64,000 bases of DNA from NCBI RefSeq assembly GCF_025725665.1, contig NZ_CP107009.1:2604001-2668000 (forward strand), in the 5' to 3' direction. Positions within the stretch are counted from its first letter, which is position 1. Each line of letters begins with the position of its first letter. The notes beneath the pieces are model-generated. The model did no database searches. It was not told where the DNA came from and worked only from the letters and a program-made list of their open reading frames with translations. Source of the stretch: Halomonas sp. LR3S48 (lineage in GTDB: Bacteria; Pseudomonadota; Gammaproteobacteria; Pseudomonadales; Halomonadaceae). The translations under genes were made by a program, and so were the position numbers. This document shows, piece after piece, positions 17,855-28,306 of the stretch.

Positions 17855-18632
17855 CGATGCCCCGCAGGGCAACGGCTCGCAGACGCCATTGCTGGATGTG
17901 GCGCGGGTGCTGGCCCTGCTCGATGCCTCTCGTCACAGCCTGGCGGCCTTGGCCGCGGCGGTGGATCTGGCCAGCCAACGCCACGTCGAGCTAGTGGCGC
18001 TTTACGTCGAGGATCTTGATCTGCTGAGCTGCGCCGCCTTCCCCTTTTCCTGCGAGATCGGTGCCCAGTCGGGCCTGACGCGCCCGCTGACACCCGATTC
18101 GCTGGAAAACAGCATCGCCCACCAGCTGCAGCGCGTGCAGCAGGCACTGGCCGAGGCGGTGGCCGGGCGCGACCTGCGCCACCGGCTCGAGGTCAGCCGC
18201 GGGCAGATTGCTGTCGAGGCCTTGACCAAGGCCGGCCCGGGTGACGTGCTGGTACTCGGCAAGGCCGGCACCAGCGAGCGTTGGGAAAAGCGGCTTGGCT
18301 CCACCAGCCGTCGCCTGATCCTGGAAGCCCCCTGCAGCGTGCTGCTGTGGGACGAGACACACCCATTTCGGCGTGGCCCGCTGCACTGGCTGGCGACACG
18401 CGAAGACGACCGGGTTCAGGAAGAGGCCACCCCTACGATACCGGGATGGCTAGCCTCGCTGTTCGACGGCGCCGCCCCCCTGCCCGTCAGCCATGCCGGA
18501 GCGCTGGAGCGAGCGCTGACCCACGCCAACGCCGGCGGGCTGCTGCTGCGCCGCAGCGAGTTGGCAAGCCTGTTGGAGGAGGATGGCGAGGTTATCGGCA
18601 GGGTATCGCTTCCGATCCTGGTCATCCCTTAG
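17844..18632 (+). CDS. Universal stress protein-like
   Basis: Protein of 262 residues with a UspA-like N-terminal domain: 'VLALLDASRHSLAALAAAVD' (strand-helix start), then 'GPGDVLVLGKAG' and 'SRRLILEAPCSVLLW', which resemble the nucleotide-binding loop of ATP-binding Usp proteins, although the GxxGxxxxGS motif is imperfect. Residues after 175 form a short, weakly conserved second half. It is encoded 11 bases inside the end of the Lon-like gene and is certainly co-transcribed. Stress role is by family only. Confidence 0.75.
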   Translation: MISDDAPQGNGSQTPLLDVARVLALLDASRHSLAALAAAVDLASQRHVELVALYVEDLDLLSCAAFPFSCEIGAQSGLTRPLTPDSLENSIAHQLQRVQQALAEAVAGRDLRHRLEVSRGQIAVEALTKAGPGDVLVLGKAGTSERWEKRLGSTSRRLILEAPCSVLLWDETHPFRRGPLHWLATREDDRVQEEATPTIPGWLASLFDGAAPLPVSHAGALERALTHANAGGLLLRRSELASLLEEDGEVIGRVSLPILVIP

Positions 18633-18666
18633 GCTCTGTCCGAAAACTGGCTACGCTCGCTGCCGA

Positions 18667-18855
18667 TCAGGCGTCGAGCTGCCCTTCTTGCCGAGACGAC
18701 GCCAAGGGTGGTGGCGCAGCCGGGCCATCCGGCGTTTCCAGGGGCGGCTCCTGCAGCCGCGGCATGGCGGCCACGCGTTTATCGATGTACCGCAGCAGCC
18801 AGAGTTGGGCAAAGAGGATTACCAGACACCACACAAGGCCTGAGACAACGCTCAC
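18667..18855 (-). CDS. Small single-pass membrane protein, unknown
   Basis: 62 residues with one hydrophobic segment near the N-terminus ('VVSGLVWCLVILFAQLWLL') and a Pro-rich, charged C-terminal tail. It starts at GTG 18855 with AGGA eight bases upstream. No family recognised. The good ribosome binding site and clean membrane segment argue for a real gene, but its size leaves doubt. Confidence 0.5.
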   Translation of the reverse strand: MSVVSGLVWCLVILFAQLWLLRYIDKRVAAMPRLQEPPLETPDGPAAPPPLASSRQEGQLDA

Positions 18856-18947
18856 GACAGCTTTCCTCTCAGAGGCCGACGTGGCCTCGTCGAATCGAGT
18901 GTAGTCCTGGCCCGGGAAAAGCAGAAGATAGGCGCCTAACTTTTTTA

Positions 18948-19364
18948 TTACCGCCAGAGCCGCTCTTCCACCCGCTCCAGAATCTGTCGGCTGACCTTGT
19001 GCACTAGCGGCTTGGCGGCCTTGGTCACGGCCTTTTCGACCAGGCGGTTGCGTATGGCATACGTCAGCGTGAAGTGGACTTCGGTACCCGCCTCCACCGG
19101 GCTGAGCCGGTAGCAGCCCTGGTTGTGAACGCCATCCACCGATTCCCAGGCCAGCATCTCGGGTGGCCGGTTCTCGGTGATGGCCACCTCGAAGGTCCAG
19201 TCCATGCCCACGGCATGCACATGCCAGCGATAGCGTTCGCCGCCGAGCGGCTCGATCGCCTTGATCAGGTCGGAGTAGTCGACGAAGTCCTCAACCCGTT
19301 CCAGCAGGGCAAATACCCGCTCCGGCGGGGCCTTGAGAATTGCGCTGTGTTCGATCGTGGCCAT
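18948..19364 (-). CDS. RatA-like SRPBCC-family protein
   Basis: Protein of 138 residues with an SRPBCC/START-type fold: 'HSAILKAPPERVFALLERVE' at the N-terminus, 'WESVDGVHNQGCYRLSPVE' in the middle and a long C-terminal helix. It resembles polyketide cyclase/COQ10-type proteins such as RatA, but the function here is not evident. The ATG at 19364 has AGGGA upstream; the frame stays open to 19409. No smpB or rnfH neighbour supports a toxin reading. It is divergent from rimO. Confidence 0.8.
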   Translation of the reverse strand: MATIEHSAILKAPPERVFALLERVEDFVDYSDLIKAIEPLGGERYRWHVHAVGMDWTFEVAITENRPPEMLAWESVDGVHNQGCYRLSPVEAGTEVHFTLTYAIRNRLVEKAVTKAAKPLVHKVSRQILERVEERLWR

Positions 19365-19580
19365 GCGGTTCCCTATACTGCTGTACGACGCTAAAATGCT
19401 CCACTTCATTCCGCAGGTTACTCGTCCTGCTGATCGATAGCTAACGCGAATAGCTAATCTTCGCTTACGCAGGCATTGGTTCGGATGCGCTCAGCAATTC
19501 GACACTTTCTGAGTATATCGACAGTTCCGAGCAAATAGCCGAGCGAGATGAAGCGCCACATTTTTCCTCTGAGGTAGTAC

Positions 19581-20942
19581 ATGCCCACACCCAAGGTCGG
19601 TTTCGTCTCACTAGGCTGCCCCAAGGCACTGGTGGATTCCGAGCGTATCCTGACCCAGCTGCGCACCGACGGCTACGAGATCGTGCCCAGCTATGACGAC
19701 GCCGACGTGGTGGTGGTCAACACCTGCGGCTTCATCGACAGCGCCAAGGCCGAGTCGCTGGATGCCATCGGCGAGGCCATCGCCGAGAACGGCAAGGTGA
19801 TCGTCACCGGCTGCATGGGCGTGGACGAAGGCGCCATTCGCGACGTTCACCCCAGCGTGCTGGCGGTGACCGGCCCGCAGCAGTACGAACGAGTCGTCGG
19901 TGCCGTGCACGAGGCGGCGCCACACAACCATCGGCACGACCCGCACCTCGACCTGGTGCCGGCCCAAGGCGTGAAGCTCACTCCGCGCCACTATGCCTAC
20001 CTGAAGATCTCCGAGGGCTGCAACCACAGCTGCAGCTTCTGCATCATTCCCTCCATGCGCGGCAAGCTGGTGAGCCGCCCGGTAGGCGATGTGCTGCGCG
20101 AGGCCGAGGGGTTGGCCAAGGCCGGCGTGAAGGAGCTCCTGGTGATCTCACAGGATACCAGTGCCTATGGCGTGGACCTGCGCTATGCGCCGAGCGAATG
20201 GCGAGGTCGCGAGGTCAGGACAAGGCTTACCGAGCTGTGCGAGGCGCTCTCGGAACTGGGCATTCGCGTGCGGCTGCACTACGTCTACCCCTACCCTCAC
20301 GTGGACGAGCTGATCCCGCTGATGGCCGAGGGCAAGATCCTGCCCTACCTGGACATTCCCTTCCAGCACGCCAGCCCCAAGGTGCTCAAGGCGATGAAGC
20401 GCCCCGCCTTCGAGGACAAGACCCTGGCGCGCATCAAGCGCTGGCGCGAGCTGTGCCCCGAGCTGACCATCCGCTCGACCTTCATCGTCGGCTTCCCCGG
20501 CGAGACCGAGGAGGACTTCCAGTACCTGCTCGACTGGCTGAGCGAAGCCCAGCTCGACCGCGTGGGCTGCTTCCAATACTCCCCGGTGGAGGGCGCGCCG
20601 GCCAACGAGCTGGGCCTGGAGCCGGTACCGGATGAAGTGAAGCAGGAGCGTTGGGAGCGCTTCATGGCTCACCAGCAGCAGATCTCCGCCGCCCGGCTCG
20701 AACGCAAGATCGGCCGCGAGATCGAAGTGCTGGTGGACGAGGTCGACGAGGAAGGCCCGATCGGCCGCAGCGAAGCCGATGCCCCCGAGATCGACGGCAT
20801 GGTGTTCCTGGATGCCAAGCGCACCCTGCGCCCGGGAGATGTCGTCCGAGCACGCGTAACCAACGCCGATGAATACGATCTCTGGGCAGAGGTCATAGAA
20901 GAAGAGAAACCGGTGAAGTTCATGGACTTCTACTCGGCATAA
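19581..20942 (+). CDS. rimO: Ribosomal protein S12 methylthiotransferase RimO
   Basis: Radical SAM enzyme that adds a methylthio group to an Asp of ribosomal protein S12. Seen: UPF0004 domain with Cys in 'GCPKAL', 'NTCGFID' and 'TGCMGV', the radical [11 protein letters not shown] motif (near residue 150), and a C-terminal TRAM domain. Length (453) is normal. It is divergent from the RatA-like gene and convergent with rpsA, with a strong shared terminator between. Confidence 0.97.
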   Translation: MPTPKVGFVSLGCPKALVDSERILTQLRTDGYEIVPSYDDADVVVVNTCGFIDSAKAESLDAIGEAIAENGKVIVTGCMGVDEGAIRDVHPSVLAVTGPQQYERVVGAVHEAAPHNHRHDPHLDLVPAQGVKLTPRHYAYLKISEGCNHSCSFCIIPSMRGKLVSRPVGDVLREAEGLAKAGVKELLVISQDTSAYGVDLRYAPSEWRGREVRTRLTELCEALSELGIRVRLHYVYPYPHVDELIPLMAEGKILPYLDIPFQHASPKVLKAMKRPAFEDKTLARIKRWRELCPELTIRSTFIVGFPGETEEDFQYLLDWLSEAQLDRVGCFQYSPVEGAPANELGLEPVPDEVKQERWERFMAHQQQISAARLERKIGREIEVLVDEVDEEGPIGRSEADAPEIDGMVFLDAKRTLRPGDVVRARVTNADEYDLWAEVIEEEKPVKFMDFYSA

Positions 20943-20958
20943 GCGATAGCCAGACGCA

Positions 20959-20986
20959 AAAACGCCACCCTAGGGTGGCGTTTTTC
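20959..20986. terminator. Bidirectional Rho-independent terminator between rimO and rpsA
   Basis: A perfect palindrome: CGCCACCCTAGGGTGGCG flanked by five A on the left and five T on the right, so it works in both directions for the convergent rimO and rpsA genes. Confidence 0.95.
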
Positions 20987-21035
20987 TTGGCTGTAAAGCC
21001 TGGTTCGGGCTCCGCGAACGGAGCCCGAAGGACGA

Positions 21036-22712
21036 TCAGTCCTGACCCATCTGCTGCTTGATGAGGTCGCCGATGGTGGTCGGGCCACCGGTCTCGACTT
21101 CCTGCTCGCGCAGCTTCTTCAGGTTCTGACGAGTGTCGTCCTGGTCCTTGGCCTTGATCGACAGGTTGATCGCGCGGTTCTTGCGATCGACGCTGACGAT
21201 GCGGGCTTCGACGGTGTCGCCTTCGCTCAGCACGTTGCGCGCATCTTCGACGCGGTCGGCGCTGATCTCGGATGCCTTGAGTACGGCAACGACATCAGTG
21301 GCCAACTCGACATGGGCTTCCTTGGCATCGACTTCGACCACACGGCCGGAGACGATGGAGCCCTTGTCGTTGACGGCCAGGTACTCGGCCACCGGGTCGG
21401 AGTCGAGCTGCTTGATACCAAGCGAAATGCGCTCACGCTCCGGGTCGATGGAGAGGATGACGGCTTCGGCTTCGTCGCCCTTCTTGAAGCGGCGCACGGC
21501 TTCTTCGCCGGTCTCGGACCAGGAGAGGTCGGAGAGGTGAACCAGGCCGTCGATGCCGCCTTCCAGACCGATAAAGATTCCGAAGTCGGTGATCGACTTG
21601 ATGGAACCGGACACACGGTCGCCCTTGTTGTACTGGGCGCTGAAGGTTTCCCACGGGTTCGGCGTGCACTGCTTGACACCCAGGGAGATACGACGACGCT
21701 CTTCGTCGATGTCGAGGATCATGACATCTACTTCGTCGCCGATGTTGACGACCTTGGACGGGTGGATGTTCTTGTTGGTCCAATCCATCTCGGAGACGTG
21801 AACCAGGCCTTCGACACCCTCTTCCAGCTCGGCGAAGCAGCCGTAGTCGGTGAGGTTGGTGACGCGAGCCGGAACCACGGTACCCTCGGGGTAGCGGTCC
21901 TTGATGTTGACCCACGGATCTTCGCCCAGCTGCTTCAGGCCCAGGGAGACGCGGTTGCGCTCGCGGTCGAACTTGAGCACCTTGACGTTGATCTCGTCGC
22001 CCACGGCCACGATCTCGCTCGGATGCTTGATGCGCTTCCAGGCCATGTCGGTGATGTGCAGCAGGCCATCGACGCCGCCCAGGTCGACGAAGGCACCGTA
22101 GTCGGTCAGGTTCTTGACGATACCAATGATCTGCTGGCCTTCCTGCAGGGTGGCGAGCAGGGCCTCACGCTCGGCGCTGTTCTCGGCTTCGAGCACGGCG
22201 CGGCGGGAAACGACAACGTTGTTGCGCTTCGGGTCGAGCTTGATGACCTTGAAGTCGAGCTCCTTGTGCTCGAGGTGCGTGGTGTCGCGCACCGGACGCA
22301 CGTCGACCAGGGAACCCGGGAGGAAGGCACGGATGGAGTCGATGTCGACGGTGAAGCCGCCCTTGACCTTGCCGTTGATCACGCCCTTGACGATTTCTTC
22401 TTTCTCGAAGGCCGCTTCCAGGATCTTCCACGCTTCGGCGCGCTTGGCCTTCTCGCGAGACAGACGGGTCTCGCCGAAACCGTCTTCGACGGCTTCCAGG
22501 GCGACGCTGACTTCGTCGCCAACGGCGATGGTGAGTTCGCCGTTATCGTCGCGGAACTGCGCCGCGGGAATCTGCCCTTCAGACTTCAGGCCGGCATTGA
22601 CGGTGACCCAGTCACCCTCGATGTCGACGACGGTAGCCGTGACGATGGCGCCCGGCTCCATGTTGATGTCCTGCAGTGACTGTTCAAACAGTTCAGCAAA
22701 GCTTTCGCTCAT
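21036..22712 (-). CDS. rpsA: 30S ribosomal protein S1
   Basis: 558 residues with six S1 (OB-fold) repeats; each later repeat has the '[21 protein letters not shown]'-type pattern and '[18 protein letters not shown]'. S1 recruits mRNA to the 30S subunit. ATG 22712 follows TAGGA. A leader of about 180 bases separates it from cmk, where S1 autoregulation would act. ihfB, which follows rpsA in many gammaproteobacteria, is not present; rimO converges instead. Confidence 0.98.
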   Translation of the reverse strand: MSESFAELFEQSLQDINMEPGAIVTATVVDIEGDWVTVNAGLKSEGQIPAAQFRDDNGELTIAVGDEVSVALEAVEDGFGETRLSREKAKRAEAWKILEAAFEKEEIVKGVINGKVKGGFTVDIDSIRAFLPGSLVDVRPVRDTTHLEHKELDFKVIKLDPKRNNVVVSRRAVLEAENSAEREALLATLQEGQQIIGIVKNLTDYGAFVDLGGVDGLLHITDMAWKRIKHPSEIVAVGDEINVKVLKFDRERNRVSLGLKQLGEDPWVNIKDRYPEGTVVPARVTNLTDYGCFAELEEGVEGLVHVSEMDWTNKNIHPSKVVNIGDEVDVMILDIDEERRRISLGVKQCTPNPWETFSAQYNKGDRVSGSIKSITDFGIFIGLEGGIDGLVHLSDLSWSETGEEAVRRFKKGDEAEAVILSIDPERERISLGIKQLDSDPVAEYLAVNDKGSIVSGRVVEVDAKEAHVELATDVVAVLKASEISADRVEDARNVLSEGDTVEARIVSVDRKNRAINLSIKAKDQDDTRQNLKKLREQEVETGGPTTIGDLIKQQMGQD

Positions 22713-22890
22713 GATTTTCCTACGTGATCAACGGTGTTGAGGCGTTGCCGCCTTCTCCGCACCACCAGCGAGTGCGGGCCTTATTTACCAAACCCCCGGC
22801 GATGTTAGCGCTGGTTGGACCTGGCCGGGCTTGCAAGAGTGTATTGCCCGACCATGCCATGACATCCGTCCGAGGGCGCCGCAAGGGAGA

Positions 22891-23580
22891 TCAAGTTTCG
22901 GGGACGAGGCCGCGCTCGGCGAGCCACTCCGTCAACCGTTCCACCACTTCCGGTATCTTCAGGCTCGTGGTATCAAGCGTTATGGCATCAATGGCCGGCT
23001 TGAGAGGAGCCACGCTGCGCTGCATGTCGCGTGCGTCGCGTGCCTGAATTTCCTTCAAAAGACTCGATAGACTAGCATTCACCCCCGCCTCCTGCAACTG
23101 AAGGTGGCGCCTGCGCGCACGCTCTTCGGCGCTGGCCGTGAGGAACACCTTGAGTTCGGCATCGGGGAATACCACAGTGCCCATGTCTCGTCCGTCGGCC
23201 ACCAGCCCGGGGGGCTTCCTGAAGTCTCGCTGGCGCTGCAGCAGCGCCTGGCGCACGCCATTCAGCGCGGCGACCTGGGAAGCGGCGTCGCCTACCTGCT
23301 CGGTGCGGATCTCGTGGCTGACGTCGTCGCCTTCGAGCAGCACACGAGTCTTGTCCTCCTCGGCCACGAAGACCACGTCAAGTTCGGCGGCCACCCGCTC
23401 CAGCGCCGGTTCGTCATCCAGCACCAGGCCGCGGCGCATGGCGGCCAGCGCCGTCAGGCGATAGAGCGCACCGCTGTCGAGCAGGTGCCATCCCAAGCGC
23501 TCGGCGATCAGGCGGCTGATGGTGCCCTTGCCGGCACCTCCGGGCCCGTCGAGGGTCAATACCTTCGCCGCTTCGCTCAT
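22891..23580 (-). CDS. cmk: Cytidylate kinase
   Basis: Phosphorylates CMP/dCMP with ATP. Walker A '[10 protein letters not shown]' near residue 11, '[20 protein letters not shown]' and '[13 protein letters not shown]' are family hallmarks; 229 residues is the usual length. Its ATG overlaps the aroA stop (ATGA), so it is coupled to the aromatic pathway gene, as in Pseudomonas. Confidence 0.97.
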   Translation of the reverse strand: MSEAAKVLTLDGPGGAGKGTISRLIAERLGWHLLDSGALYRLTALAAMRRGLVLDDEPALERVAAELDVVFVAEEDKTRVLLEGDDVSHEIRTEQVGDAASQVAALNGVRQALLQRQRDFRKPPGLVADGRDMGTVVFPDAELKVFLTASAEERARRRHLQLQEAGVNASLSSLLKEIQARDARDMQRSVAPLKPAIDAITLDTTSLKIPEVVERLTEWLAERGLVPET

Positions 23581-25916
23581 GCTCCCACCTCTTTCTCCTC
23601 GCGGACCCTGAGACCCACCACGCGGGCAAGTTCCGTGAAGCCGGGGAAGGAGGTGGCGACGTTGGCGCAGTCGTCGATGACGATCTCTTCGCCGGCCCGC
23701 AGCGAAGCCACCACGAAGGCCATGGCAATGCGATGGTCGCCCAGGCTGTCGATGCGTCCGCCGCCGTAGGCCACTTCGCGATCGCCGGCGCCGATAATGT
23801 CGATGCCATCCTCGCGCAAGGTGTGCTCGACACCCAGGGTCGCCAGGCCATCGGCCATGGCCTGGAGGCGGTCGGATTCCTTGACCCGCAGCTCCTCGGC
23901 GCCGCGCAGGCGGGTGGTGCCCGTGGCGCAGGCGGCGGCAATGAACAGTGCCGGGAATTCGTCGATGGCCAGCGGCACCTGATCGACGGGAATGTCGATG
24001 CCCTTGAGCGGTGCATAGCGGATGTGCAGGTCGGCCACCGGCTCGCCGCCCACTTCGTGCTCGTTGGTCAGGCGCAGGTCGGCGCCCATCAGCTTGAGGA
24101 TGTTGATCACGCCGATACGCGTGGGGTTGATGCCGACATGCTCGAGCATCAGGTTGGAGCCCGGCGTGATCGCCGCGGCCACCAGGAAGAAGGTGGCGGA
24201 GGAGATGTCCGATGGTACGTCGATGGGCGCGGCGGCCAGCTTGCCACCACCGCGCAGCCAGCAGGTATCGCCCTCGCGGTGCACCTCATAACCGAAGCCG
24301 GTCAGCATGCGTTCGGTGTGGTCGCGAGTGGGCGCCGGCTCGCGCACGCGGGTCTCGCCTTCGGCATAGAGCCCGGCGAGCAGCAGGCAGGATTTCACCT
24401 GGGCGCTGGCCATGGGCATGTCGTAGCTGATGCCACGGAGCTTCTGGCCACCGTGGATATTGAGCGGCGGGCGCCCGCCATCGGCAGTATCGATCCTGGC
24501 ACCCATCAGCCGCAGCGGATCGGCCACGCGGCCCATGGGGCGTTTGGTCAGTGAGGCATCGCCGATGAGCTGGGTGTCGAAACGCTGGCCCGCCAACAAT
24601 CCGGCGAACAGGCGCATGGCGGTACCGGCGTTGCCCACGTAGAGCGGCCCGGAAGGCGCCTTGAGCCCGTGCATGCCCACGCCGTGCACGGTGACCCGGC
24701 CCTGGTGAGGCCCTTCGATGGCCACGCCCATTTCGCGGAACGCCTGCAGGGTAGCGAGGCTGTCCTCCCCTTCCAGGAACCCCTTCACTTCTGTGACGCC
24801 TTCGGCCAGCGCCCCGAGCATGATCGAGCGGTGGGAGATCGACTTGTCGCCCGGCACGCGGATGCGGCCGGCGACACGGCCACCGGGCGTGGCCCGGAAG
24901 GTGAGTTTGCCTTGTTCTTGCATCTGGTATTCCGCCTGATAACTGGTCTGGTTCAGGAGAGAGTCGAAATAGTGCCGTGCGTGGCTGGCACGGTCGAAAA
25001 TTGAGAGCATAGCATCGCCGTCGCCCGCTTCCACTGCCTGACGCAACCGGCCGAGCCCCGCCTCGAAGTCGTCGAGAGAGGTCAGCACCGCATCGCGATT
25101 GGCGGTGAAGATGTCGCGCCACATGACCGGATCGCTGCCGGCAATGCGGGTGAAGTCGCGAAAACCGCCGGCGGCGTAGCGGAAGATTTCCAGCCGCTCG
25201 TCCTGACGCGCCAGGGTATCCACCAGCGAGAAGGCGAGCAAATGCGGCAAATGGCTGGTACGCGCCAGCACCTGGTCGTGCCGGTCGACCTCCATCTCCA
25301 GCACCTCGGCGCCACAGGCACGCCACAGTGCCCAAACCCGGGCTACGGCGGAGGAAGCGGTCTCGGCGCTGGGGGTGAGGATCACCTTGTGATTGACGTA
25401 GAGCCGAGGATCGGCCGCCGCCACACCGCTCTTCTCGGAACCGGCGATGGGGTGACCCAGCACCAGGCCGGCGGGCAGGCTACCGAAAGCTGCCAGGGCG
25501 CAGTCGCGCACCGCGGCCTTGGTGCTGCCTACGTCGGTGATCACTATCCGCGGGGCTTGGCCTTCCAGCGCCTCTCGCGGCAGTGCCGCAGCAAGCTCGG
25601 TCATCACACCCTGCATGGTCAGTACCGGCACGGCCAGCACGATCAGCGTAGCGCCCTCCACCAGCGGTGTGAGCCGGGTGTCGCCATGATCGATCAGGCC
25701 CATCTCGATGCCGCGCTCGATCTCGCCGGGGTCCGGGTCGCATGCGGCTATTTCAACCGGCCCGAAGCCGCCGGCTATTTTAACCGGCCCGAAGCCGCCG
25801 GTAGTGCCGCCACCATAGCCAGCGGCCCGCAGTGCTGCTGCCAGCGAGCCGCCGATCAACCCCAGGCCGACGATGAGGATGCGCGCTTCACTCGGAGGTG
25901 TCGTATCGCCCACCAC
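23577..25916 (-). CDS. aroA: Fused prephenate dehydrogenase / EPSP synthase (TyrA-AroA)
   Basis: Bifunctional enzyme of about 779 residues from the GTG pair at 25916/25913 directly after pheA. The N-terminal part is TyrA (NAD-dependent oxidation of prephenate): Rossmann '[11 protein letters not shown]', 'DVGSTKA', '[11 protein letters not shown]'. From about residue 330 it is AroA: '[13 protein letters not shown]', '[11 protein letters not shown]', 'RVKESDRL'. The open frame extends upstream to 26051 inside pheA, but that stretch is Arg-rich shadow sequence. Odd feature: a nine-residue in-frame tandem duplication after the first Rossmann helix (see the repeat). The same fusion is known in pseudomonads. 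Confidence 0.95.
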   Translation of the reverse strand: MVGDTTPPSEARILIVGLGLIGGSLAAALRAAGYGGGTTGGFGPVKIAGGFGPVEIAACDPDPGEIERGIEMGLIDHGDTRLTPLVEGATLIVLAVPVLTMQGVMTELAAALPREALEGQAPRIVITDVGSTKAAVRDCALAAFGSLPAGLVLGHPIAGSEKSGVAAADPRLYVNHKVILTPSAETASSAVARVWALWRACGAEVLEMEVDRHDQVLARTSHLPHLLAFSLVDTLARQDERLEIFRYAAGGFRDFTRIAGSDPVMWRDIFTANRDAVLTSLDDFEAGLGRLRQAVEAGDGDAMLSIFDRASHARHYFDSLLNQTSYQAEYQMQEQGKLTFRATPGGRVAGRIRVPGDKSISHRSIMLGALAEGVTEVKGFLEGEDSLATLQAFREMGVAIEGPHQGRVTVHGVGMHGLKAPSGPLYVGNAGTAMRLFAGLLAGQRFDTQLIGDASLTKRPMGRVADPLRLMGARIDTADGGRPPLNIHGGQKLRGISYDMPMASAQVKSCLLLAGLYAEGETRVREPAPTRDHTERMLTGFGYEVHREGDTCWLRGGGKLAAAPIDVPSDISSATFFLVAAAITPGSNLMLEHVGINPTRIGVINILKLMGADLRLTNEHEVGGEPVADLHIRYAPLKGIDIPVDQVPLAIDEFPALFIAAACATGTTRLRGAEELRVKESDRLQAMADGLATLGVEHTLREDGIDIIGAGDREVAYGGGRIDSLGDHRIAMAFVVASLRAGEEIVIDDCANVATSFPGFTELARVVGLRVREEKEVGA
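25746..25799 (-). repeat. In-frame 27-base tandem duplication in tyrA
   Basis: Two adjacent 27-base units (25746-25772 and 25773-25799) differ at one base. They encode the near-identical peptides 'GGFGPVKIA' and 'GGFGPVEIA' between the first helix of the NAD-binding fold and the 'ACDPD' strand, where TyrA proteins normally have a short turn. Confidence 0.9.
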
Positions 25917-25918
25917 GC

Positions 25919-27013
25919 TTACAGCACACCTACGGGGTAGGAACCGAGCACCTTGACCTCGGAGGCACGCAGGCGCACTTCCTCGAGCACGGCGGCGACC
26001 CGGGGCTCGTCCACGTGGCCCTTGAAATCGATGAAGAAGACGTAGTTCCACACCCCGGTGCGCGAGGGACGCGTCTCCAGGCGCGTGAGATCGATGCTAT
26101 GGCGATGAAACGGCTCGAGCAGATCGTGCAGCGCACCGGGCTGGTTGCGCATGGCCACCACGATGGAAGTCTTGTCCTCGCCGGACATGGGCACGTGCTG
26201 GCTACCGATGATCAGGAAGCGCGTGGAGTTGTCGGGGCGGTCCTCGATCTTCTCGGCCACCTTCTCCAGGCCGTAGAGCTTGGCCGCCATGTCACCGGCG
26301 ATGGCGGCGCTGTGCCATTCGCCCTTGATCATGCGCGCCGCCTCGGCGTTGGACGAGACCGGCACCCGTTCGGCACGGGGATAGTGGGCGTCGAGCCACT
26401 TGCGACACTGCGCCAGCGACTGCGGGTGCGAATATACACGCGAGACCTTGTCGCGCAGCGTGGTGTCGGCCACCAGCAGATGATGATGGATACGCAGTAC
26501 CACCTCGCCGCAGATGCGGATCGAGGAGTCCATGAACGAGTCCAGGGTATGGCTGACCACGCCCTCGGTGGAGTTCTCCACCGGCACCACGCCGTAGTTG
26601 ACCGCTCCCGCCTCCACTTCACGGAATACTTCGTCGATGGCGGCCATGGGCATGCTCACCGCGCTCTCGCCGAAGTGCTTGAGCGCGGCCTGCTGGGTGA
26701 AGGTGCCCTCGGGGCCGAGGTAGGCCACCTTGGTCGGCTGCTCCAGGGCCAGGCAGGCGGACATGATCTCGCGGAACAGCCGCGCCATCTCCTCGCTGTT
26801 GAGCGGCCCGGGGTTGAGCTCCATGATGCGGCGCAGCACCTGGGCCTCGCGTTCGGGACGGTAGAAGACGGCCCCGGGGTCGCTCTGGGTCTTGACCTCG
26901 GCGACCTGCTTGGCGCACTCGGCGCGAGCGCTGATCAAGCGCAGGATCTCGTTGTCGAGGTCGTCGATGCGCTCGCGTAGCGAGTCGAGATTGGTGGGGG
27001 TTTCGTCGGTCAT
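25919..27013 (-). CDS. pheA: Chorismate mutase / prephenate dehydratase (P-protein)
   Basis: Bifunctional enzyme of phenylalanine synthesis (364 residues): AroQ chorismate mutase (about 5-90, 'LRERIDDLDNEILRLISARA'), prephenate dehydratase ('AYLGPEGTFTQQAALKHFG', 'VPVENSTEGVV') and a C-terminal ACT domain for Phe feedback ('NQPGALHDLLEPF', 'LTRLETRPSR'). It lies three bases after serC and is followed directly by tyrA-aroA. Confidence 0.97.
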   Translation of the reverse strand: MTDETPTNLDSLRERIDDLDNEILRLISARAECAKQVAEVKTQSDPGAVFYRPEREAQVLRRIMELNPGPLNSEEMARLFREIMSACLALEQPTKVAYLGPEGTFTQQAALKHFGESAVSMPMAAIDEVFREVEAGAVNYGVVPVENSTEGVVSHTLDSFMDSSIRICGEVVLRIHHHLLVADTTLRDKVSRVYSHPQSLAQCRKWLDAHYPRAERVPVSSNAEAARMIKGEWHSAAIAGDMAAKLYGLEKVAEKIEDRPDNSTRFLIIGSQHVPMSGEDKTSIVVAMRNQPGALHDLLEPFHRHSIDLTRLETRPSRTGVWNYVFFIDFKGHVDEPRVAAVLEEVRLRASEVKVLGSYPVGVL

Positions 27014-27016
27014 GGC

Positions 27017-28102
27017 TTATCCCCTGCGTTGCTCGAAGTCGGCCATGAAGTCGATCAGCGCATCGACGGCCGCTTCAGGCACGGCGTTGTAGAGGCTCGC
27101 CCGCATGCCACCAACGCTGCGGTGGCCCTTGAGGTTGAGCAACCCGGCCTCGTCGGCCTCGGTCAGGAACGGCTTGTCGAGGCGATCGTCGGCGAGTACG
27201 AAGGGTACGTTCATGCGTGAACGGTTACGCGGCGCGATGGGGTTGGAATAGAGACCGCTTTCATCGATCGCCGCATAGAGCTTGGCCGCCTTGCGCGCAT
27301 TGAGCGTGGCCATGGCATCGAGCCCGCCGATGTCGTGCTTGAGCCACTGGAACACGAGCCCCGCCAGGTACCAGGCATAGGTGGGCGGGGTGTTGACCAT
27401 GGAGTCCGCTTCGGCCACGGCCTGGTAGTCGAACAGGCTGGGAATGCGTTCGCAGCGCCGCTCGAGCAGGTCGTCGCGCACCAGCACCAGGGTCAGACCC
27501 GCGGGGCCGATGTTCTTCTGTGCCCCGGCGTAGATCACACCGAAGCGCGACACGTCGAGCGGCTCGGACAGGATGCTCGAGGAGTAATCGCACACCAGCG
27601 GCACGCTGACGTCGGGAATGTAGTCGAACTCGAGCCCACCGATGGTCTCGTTGGCGGTGTAGTGCAGGTAGGCCGCGTCATCGGACAGCGCCAAGTCCGC
27701 CTGGGCCGGCACCTCGCTGTGACCGCTGGGTTCACTGGAGCCCGCCATGTGGACCGCAAAGCCAAGATGCTTGGCTTCCGCCAGCGCCTTCTTGCCCCAG
27801 ATCCCGGTGTACAGGAAATTGGCCGTGCCGCCCTGCCCCAGCAGGTTCATCGGCACCATGGAGAACTGCAGGCTGGCGCCGCCCTGCAGGAACAGCACCT
27901 TGTAGTTCGCCGGCACGGCGAGCAGCTCGCGCAGGTCGGCCTCGGCCTGCTCGGCGATGGCCACGAACTCGGGCGAGCGGTGACTCATCTCCATCACCGA
28001 CAGCCCGCGGCCGTGGTAGTCGAGCATCTCTTCCCGCGCGCGCTCCAGCACTGCGGTGGGCAGCGCCGCAGGACCGGCGCAGAAATTATAGTGGCGTGTC
28101 AT
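27017..28102 (-). CDS. serC: Phosphoserine aminotransferase
   Basis: PLP enzyme of serine and pyridoxine synthesis, 361 residues. N-terminal 'NFCAGPAALPTAVLERAREE', the PLP lysine in 'YAGAQKNIGPAG' and C-terminal 'GHRSVGGMRASLYNAVPEAA' are diagnostic. It sits between gyrA and pheA with only three bases to pheA, the usual gammaproteobacterial arrangement. Confidence 0.97.
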   Translation of the reverse strand: MTRHYNFCAGPAALPTAVLERAREEMLDYHGRGLSVMEMSHRSPEFVAIAEQAEADLRELLAVPANYKVLFLQGGASLQFSMVPMNLLGQGGTANFLYTGIWGKKALAEAKHLGFAVHMAGSSEPSGHSEVPAQADLALSDDAAYLHYTANETIGGLEFDYIPDVSVPLVCDYSSSILSEPLDVSRFGVIYAGAQKNIGPAGLTLVLVRDDLLERRCERIPSLFDYQAVAEADSMVNTPPTYAWYLAGLVFQWLKHDIGGLDAMATLNARKAAKLYAAIDESGLYSNPIAPRNRSRMNVPFVLADDRLDKPFLTEADEAGLLNLKGHRSVGGMRASLYNAVPEAAVDALIDFMADFEQRRG

Positions 28103-28194
28103 CAGCGTCGTGGTTCCGTTCTTCTCATGTCATGGCCATGCGTTAGGCGAAGTGAGCGCCCTAGCAGACGATGAGCTATCCCGGCGACCAGCCT

Positions 28195-28262
28195 GCGCGA
28201 GGGCGCTGTGAACCCCTCCCTGGGCGCTACTTTTGCCATCCATGGCAAAAGACCCTCGCTTC
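28195..28262. repeat. Structured intergenic element between gyrA and serC
   Basis: The 204-base gap holds a direct repeat of GGGCGCT around 'GTGAACCCCTCCCT' and a nearly perfect inverted repeat TTTTGCCAT-CC-ATGGCAAAA. The layout resembles dispersed intergenic repeats of high-GC gammaproteobacteria; copy number cannot be judged here. Confidence 0.4.
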
Positions 28263-28306
28263 GACTGGCCCCCGGTGCTCATCGCTCGGCATGGTGCGGC
28301 AAGCCT

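Noticed and set aside
18948..19364. RatA toxin of a toxin-antitoxin pair.
   Set aside because: No antitoxin-like partner overlaps or adjoins the gene; SRPBCC fold alone does not show toxin function.
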